25,000 nucleotides of DNA from Chromera velia (taxonomy: Eukaryota > Sar > Chromeraceae): contig JAHBMJ010001287.1 of assembly GCA_018398765.1 (NCBI GenBank), forward strand, positions 1 to 25,000. Direction: 5' to 3'. Below, piece by piece: positions 21,193-25,000 of the stretch. How positions within the stretch are numbered: the first letter of the stretch is position 1; each line of letters starts with the position of its first letter. The notes under the pieces are model-generated. The model made no database searches, had not been told where the DNA came from, and worked only from the letters and a program-made list of their open reading frames with translations. A program made the translations under genes and the position numbers.

Positions 21193-24100
21193 ATGAGACG
21201 CATCGCCTCGACGCTCTCTCGCGGTGCTACAGACCGTCTACTCTGCCCTGCCGTATCCTCCCTTTCTCGAAGAACTTCTCTGTTATCATCAGAGAGAGAC
21301 AGGAATCGTCACAGGGTTCAACCCGTCGCATGTCAGAGTTGGAAGGATGATGCAGAACCAAGGGACGGCATTGCAGACACAAGCCGTAGTCCTGAAACCA
21401 CTTCCCGTCGCAGTCTTGCCTTTCTAAACTGGTCGTCTCTTTCGAGTCGTTTCTTGGCTTGTGCAGACGGCGTATCTTTGAAAGGCGAGGATAATCACAA
21501 ACAGGAGGTTCATTCTCTCCCCTTTCTCTCACATGGCCACTCTGTGCATCAGTTTTTTCTGATCTATGCTCAGGCACATCTTGGGGAGAGGTGCCATCCC
21601 TTCCCCTATGCTCAGCCTGATTGCCCAGCCCTTCAACAGCGTAGATGGTTCGGTTCGAGTACTGATTCCGCTTCTGCCTGTGTCATTTGTGTAGCGGAAG
21701 CAGCCGGGGGGGAAACTGCTGACAGAGGGTTCCTGGCTCGAGAGCATTCCCATGCTTCAGGTTATTCAAAAGTTGAAGGTCGGGGGGCAGCGTCAGGTGA
21801 GGGTGATGGTGAGACAGGCCCTGACCCTGCCACTTCCCCAGTGGACCCGCAAAATCCCTCTCCCCCATCTAGTCTAAAGAAAAAAGATGATCGTCAGCGT
21901 CGCACCCTTTGTCCACATGGAAGGCAAAGATATTTGTGCAAAGAATGTGGTGGTCGGGGGATCTGTGTTCATGGAAGACAGCGTAGCCATTGCAAGGAGT
22001 GTCGTGGGAAAGGAATATGCGAACATGGGCGTCGCTGATACATATGCAAAGAGTGCGGAGGGAAAGGAATATGCGAGCATGGGCGACACCGCCATACGTG
22101 TAAGGAGTGCGGGGGAAAAGGAATTTGTGAACACTACCGCCAACGGAATCTTTGCAGGGATTGTGGGGGCAAAGCAATATGTGAACACGGACGTCAGCGC
22201 AGCATTTGTAAGGAGTGTGGAGAGAAAGGGATCTGTGAACACGGTCGAAGACGAAACGAATGCAAAGAATGCGGGGGAAGTTCGGTTTGTGTTCATGGTC
22301 GGATCAAATATTCATGTCGGGACTGCCGTGGGAAAGGTGTTTGTGAGCATGGGCGTCAACGCAGCAAGTGTCGCCAGTGTGGAGGGGGGGGGATTTGTGA
22401 GCACGGCCGTATGCGTTCTCGATGCAGGGAGTGTGGGGGTGGCAGTTTCTGTCCACATGGTCGTTTACGCACAACATGCAGAGAGTGTGGAGGCGGGAGT
22501 TTTTGTGAGCACGACAAGCGCAGAAGTGAGTGTGCCGAATGTCAGAAAGACAATCCTGCCTTTGCCAAAAGACGTGAGCAAAAGAGGGTTAAATACCAAG
22601 AGGATATTGGATTCCGAATAGCACACACAGTAAGGCGATCTGTATCGCGGTGCCTCAGTGCTCTGCGCGTCGGGAAGTCCCCGTCCGAAAAGAAACGCAC
22701 CCAAGAGTACCTCGGTTGTTCGTTCGAAGACCTCAAAGCCCACCTAGAGAAGGACGACTTCCACGGCAACCCCGGAATGTCGTGGGAGAATTACGGGAGT
22801 TTGTGGCACGTCGACCATATTGTGCCCATTCAGTATCGGGGGGCAGACGGTCAGAAGCCAGACTTAGAGACCCGAATTGCCCGTCTCCATTTCTTCAACC
22901 TGCAGCCGATGTGGTCCGAAGAGAACCTCCGGAAAGGAAACAGGTTTGTGGGGAAACCGCCACCGATTTTCCCTGGTCCAGACAGCAGCAGACTGAAAGT
23001 CAGCACCACACACCTACCCTTTCACAAAGGTCCTGCGAACACTAGTGGGGTCGGATCAATCCGAAGTCTGCATGCGCTTTTTGGCTCTGCTTCCTCTGCG
23101 AAGGCTTTCTCTCACACTGCCCCACTCAGCTGGAGACATTCTGTTGTTCCGCAGCACTCGTTGTGGGGGACAATGCGAGCGGACAATCTGAATGAGAGGA
23201 ATAGAACTTTCCCCCCCGGAACACAGACCAGGTTTCTGACTGTTCCTCTCCAAAGTGCGCATGGGATCAAGGGGTGCCAAAGAGGAGAGACCGCTCCTCT
23301 TGAATGCTGCAGCGAGAGAAAAGGGAATTCCACTTGTCTCTGTGGAGACTGTACTGTTCCACAGAAAGAGGGGGGAGGGGGCGATACTGAAAAGCAGCAT
23401 GGCCAGCTCGAGAGAAATTTGTCCCCGACATATCGTTCTTTGCACCAAGTCTCGAAAAAAAGTCTCTGTCCCCATGGAAGGAAGCTGTATGACTGCAAAC
23501 AGTGTGGGGGGAGTGGGATTTGCCAGCATGGTCGCCGTCGGAGGCAGTGCAAAGAGTGTGGGGGTTCACAGGTCTGTCAGCACGGACGTTATCGACCGAC
23601 GTGCAAAGAATGTGGAGGGTCACAAATATGTGAACATGGTCGGTTTCGGCCGACATGTAAAGAGTGTGGGGGTTCACAGGTTTGTGAACATGGGCGTATT
23701 CGTAGGAGGTGCAGAGAATGCGGTGGGAGTGGAATCTGCGAGCACGGTCGCCAATGCACTCATTGTCGGGATTGTGGAGGGAGTCAAATTTGTGAAGATG
23801 ACAGGCAGAGAAATAACTGTCCTCAGTGTCAAAAGGACAACCCTGTGTATTTGGCAAGGAGAGAGCGAGAGAGAAGCACTGTGAGAGCTCGATACAGGGA
23901 CGATGCCATCTTTCGAATTACCCAAGTGTCACGAGTCGCTGTGGCAAAGCGACTAGCAGCCATCCGAGCAGGCAGTTTCTCCCTGTCCCCGCGTAAAAGG
24001 ATGCACGAGTATCTCGGTTGTTCGTTCCAAGACCTCAAAGCCCACCTCGAGACGGACGACTTCCACGGCAACCCCGGAATGTCGTGGGAGAATTACGGGA

Positions 24101-24285
24101 GTTTGTGGCACGTTGACTATATTGTGCCTGTCATGTTTGTGGGTCCTGACGGTCGGAGACCAGACATGGAGATACTCGTTTCCCGTCTCCATTTCTTCAA
24201 CCTCCAACCAATGTGGTCGGAGGAGAATCGACGCAAAGGCAATCGTTACATAGGCAAGCCTCCATTCTCTGGTAATTCTTCTTGA
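21193..24285 (+). CDS. Duplicated zinc-knuckle array + HNH endonuclease protein, interrupted by an in-frame TGA
   Basis: The frame from the ATG at 21193 (purine at -3) runs 1030 codons to a TGA at 24283 with one internal TGA at 22036-22038. Order of parts: residues 1-237, Ser/Arg-rich, with the first 30 almost free of acid and like a mitochondrial presequence; 239-454, twelve 18-residue Cys/His knuckles; 506-590, HNH domain one; 590-756, Ser-rich linker; 758-883, seven knuckles; 940-1023, HNH domain two. HNH domains of this type (GMSWENYG, WHVDHIVP, FNLQPMWSEEN) are metal-dependent DNA nucleases known from homing endonucleases. The linker is open for about 160 codons, which argues for one fused gene. 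If the TGA terminates translation, only a 280-residue piece with two complete knuckles is made, so the gene may be a recent pseudogene. A start at 22411 within a repeat is possible but poor. Its biological role is unknown. Confidence 0.78.
21907..22554 (+). repeat. Array 1: twelve 54-base repeats encoding Cys/His knuckles
   Basis: Each 18-residue unit follows C-x-H-G-R-x-R-x-x-C-[KR]-[ED]-C-G-G-x-x-[IV], placing Cys, His, Cys, Cys in a spacing suited to binding zinc. The last unit (CEHDKRRSECAECQKDN) loses the GG and leads into the nuclease. Units differ at many third positions, so the array is not freshly amplified. Repeat 3 has TGA where the second Arg belongs. Such HGR-type knuckles recur in protist and large-virus proteins, but I know no established function. 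Confidence 0.9.
22708..22962 (+). other. HNH nuclease domain, copy 1 (intact motif)
   Basis: This is a domain within the open frame. It shows YLGCSFEDLKAHLE, then GMSWENYGSLWHVDHIVPI with the Asp-His pair at 22813-22818, then FFNLQPMWSEENLRKGN. In HNH nucleases the His after Asp acts as the general base, the middle Asn orients it, and the last motif (here Asn instead of His) helps bind the metal. All expected residues are visible, so this copy could be catalytic. Confidence 0.85.
23464..23841 (+). repeat. Array 2: seven 54-base repeats encoding Cys/His knuckles
   Basis: It has the same 18-residue plan as array 1, but most units end GGSQ or GGSG rather than GGKG or GGGS, showing independent homogenisation inside each array. 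The sixth unit has a Cys in place of the second Arg (GRQCTHC). The seventh replaces the ligand His with Asp (CEDDRQRNNC), which may weaken zinc binding, and again leads through QCQKDN into the nuclease domain. Confidence 0.9.
24010..24264 (+). other. HNH nuclease domain, copy 2 (catalytic His replaced by Tyr)
   Basis: This is a domain within the open frame, closely matching copy 1. Its central motif reads WHVDYIVPV: the codon at 24118-24120 is TAT where copy 1 has CAT. The Asn-Leu-Gln-Pro and EENRRKGN parts are kept. Because the changed residue is the expected general base, this copy is probably inactive for cleavage yet may still bind DNA. That reading is inferred from family knowledge. Confidence 0.82.
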
Positions 24286-25000
24286 GGCGTGGTATTTAAA
24301 ATGTAGCATTCAAGCAAGTTTCTAGGCAAGTTTGACTAAAAAAATATAAACGTTTATGCCAGTGGATGATCCAATTGAACATAGATCTTCAAGTTTGATT
24401 CGCATGTTCTGCTTTCATTTTCTCTTCCTATAGTTTTTTTCTAATTAACAATATAAGCATTTCTCTCTAGATTCGTATAGCATGGAAACTAGCGTAGAAC
24501 AATTCGATCGTGGAACTTCGGTGTATGAAGATGATGATAATATACATATCTATATATCTTAATCCTAGCTATCTTAATCCTATAAAACCACACTGGCATA
24601 CAGATAGTGATAGTGCTAGTGATAGTGATTTAAAGTTAGCCTGAGATTTAAAAAGTATTAATTTTAAGACGATTCAATCTTAATTGTAAGCCGTTTACAG
24701 CGGCGACTTTTGGTAGAATGGCAACAGTGCTCTACTAGGGCACCGGCCTAGACACCGGCTATGCAATCAAACCACTATCATTATTACACTCAGGCTGTTA
24801 CCATGCAACCCTCTTCAAGGAATCAACGTAATTTGAGGAGTGACTTAATAATTTTACTATTTCCGCGGACTATCAAGTGCTATAGAGGAAGTGCATTTCC
24901 ATTAATTTCTATCAATCTGTTTACAAACATCTGCATTTTAACTTGAATTCTGAATTTTAATACCTAGTTCTACCTACATGGTTCAATACTAGGTATTTAG
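24286..25000. other. AT-rich spacer downstream of the nuclease gene
   Basis: There is no coding frame beyond short chance ones. The sequence is AT-rich, has a repeated CTTAATCCTA string near 24560-24580, and a perfect inverted repeat at its right edge. The window ends here. Confidence 0.6.
24959..24997. repeat. Perfect 10-base inverted repeat
   Basis: Arms AATACCTAGT (24959-24968) and ACTAGGTATT (24988-24997) are exact reverse complements with a 19-base loop. The CTAGGTATT half also occurs alone at about 20153 and as a near match (TATAGGTATT) at about 12201, each in an AT-rich spacer, so it may belong to a small dispersed element. The window edge hides what follows. Confidence 0.6.

Noticed and set aside
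22036-22038. TGA read as an amino acid through genetic code change
   Set aside because: TGA terminates the genes ending at 4712, 11330 and 19260, so it is a normal stop in this genome.
21907-23841. Regular 54-base repeats resembling a CRISPR or satellite array
   Set aside because: Units are contiguous, stay in one reading frame, and vary mainly at third positions while keeping Cys and His. They are coding repeats in a eukaryotic gene, with no spacers.
21100-24400. Terminal repeats that would make the nuclease gene a mobile element
   Set aside because: I compared the flanks by eye and saw no convincing inverted or direct terminal repeats or target duplication. A dot plot would be needed to exclude diverged ones.

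Overview
The window is nuclear DNA of a eukaryote. Genes are GC-rich, contain GT-AG introns and low-complexity coding segments, and are separated by AT-rich spacers and long dinucleotide microsatellites. I favour a free-living or photosynthetic alveolate, such as a chromerid alga (Chromera/Vitrella type). The reasons are intron style, a cluster of TGCATGCA octamers (a motif known as a binding site of apicomplexan AP2 factors), and the zinc-knuckle plus HNH gene. This assignment is an inference and could be wrong. TGA, used as the stop of three other genes here, is a normal stop codon in this genome.

Layout: 1-2950 has no gene I can support. 3006-4712 (+) is an intronless GRIP-domain golgin. 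4713-5510 is an AT-rich spacer. About 5697-11330 (+) is a gene of about 12 exons with a Pro/Gln-rich half, a helical middle, and an acidic Gly/Met-rich tail; its family is not recognised. 11331-13075 is 3' flank, AT-rich spacer and a large (CT)n/(CA)n tract. 13182-13933 (-) is a seven-TM ceramidase-like (CREST superfamily) gene with a reading-frame discontinuity. 13934-14673 is a divergent promoter region with repeated TGCATGCA and TGTTGCA motifs. 14674-19260 (+) is a multi-exon polytopic membrane protein with two tiny exons and a roughly 700-residue disordered tail. 19261-21192 is mostly AT-rich spacer. 21193-24285 (+) is a long open frame. It carries two successive modules, each an array of 18-residue Cys/His knuckles followed by an HNH nuclease domain. 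One in-frame TGA interrupts the first array. 24286-25000 is AT-rich spacer.

The most interesting locus is the last one. A tandemly duplicated [zinc-knuckle array + HNH] protein has a nonsense codon at one repeat arginine and a His-to-Tyr change in the catalytic motif of the second nuclease. Both changes are explicable as C-to-T transitions. The window shows no operon-like functional linkage. The genes look like independent housekeeping or membrane genes beside one nuclease-bearing, possibly selfish or domesticated, gene. Exon models were built by hand from splice-site phase. The two large models each total a multiple of three, which supports them, but no transcript evidence was available.
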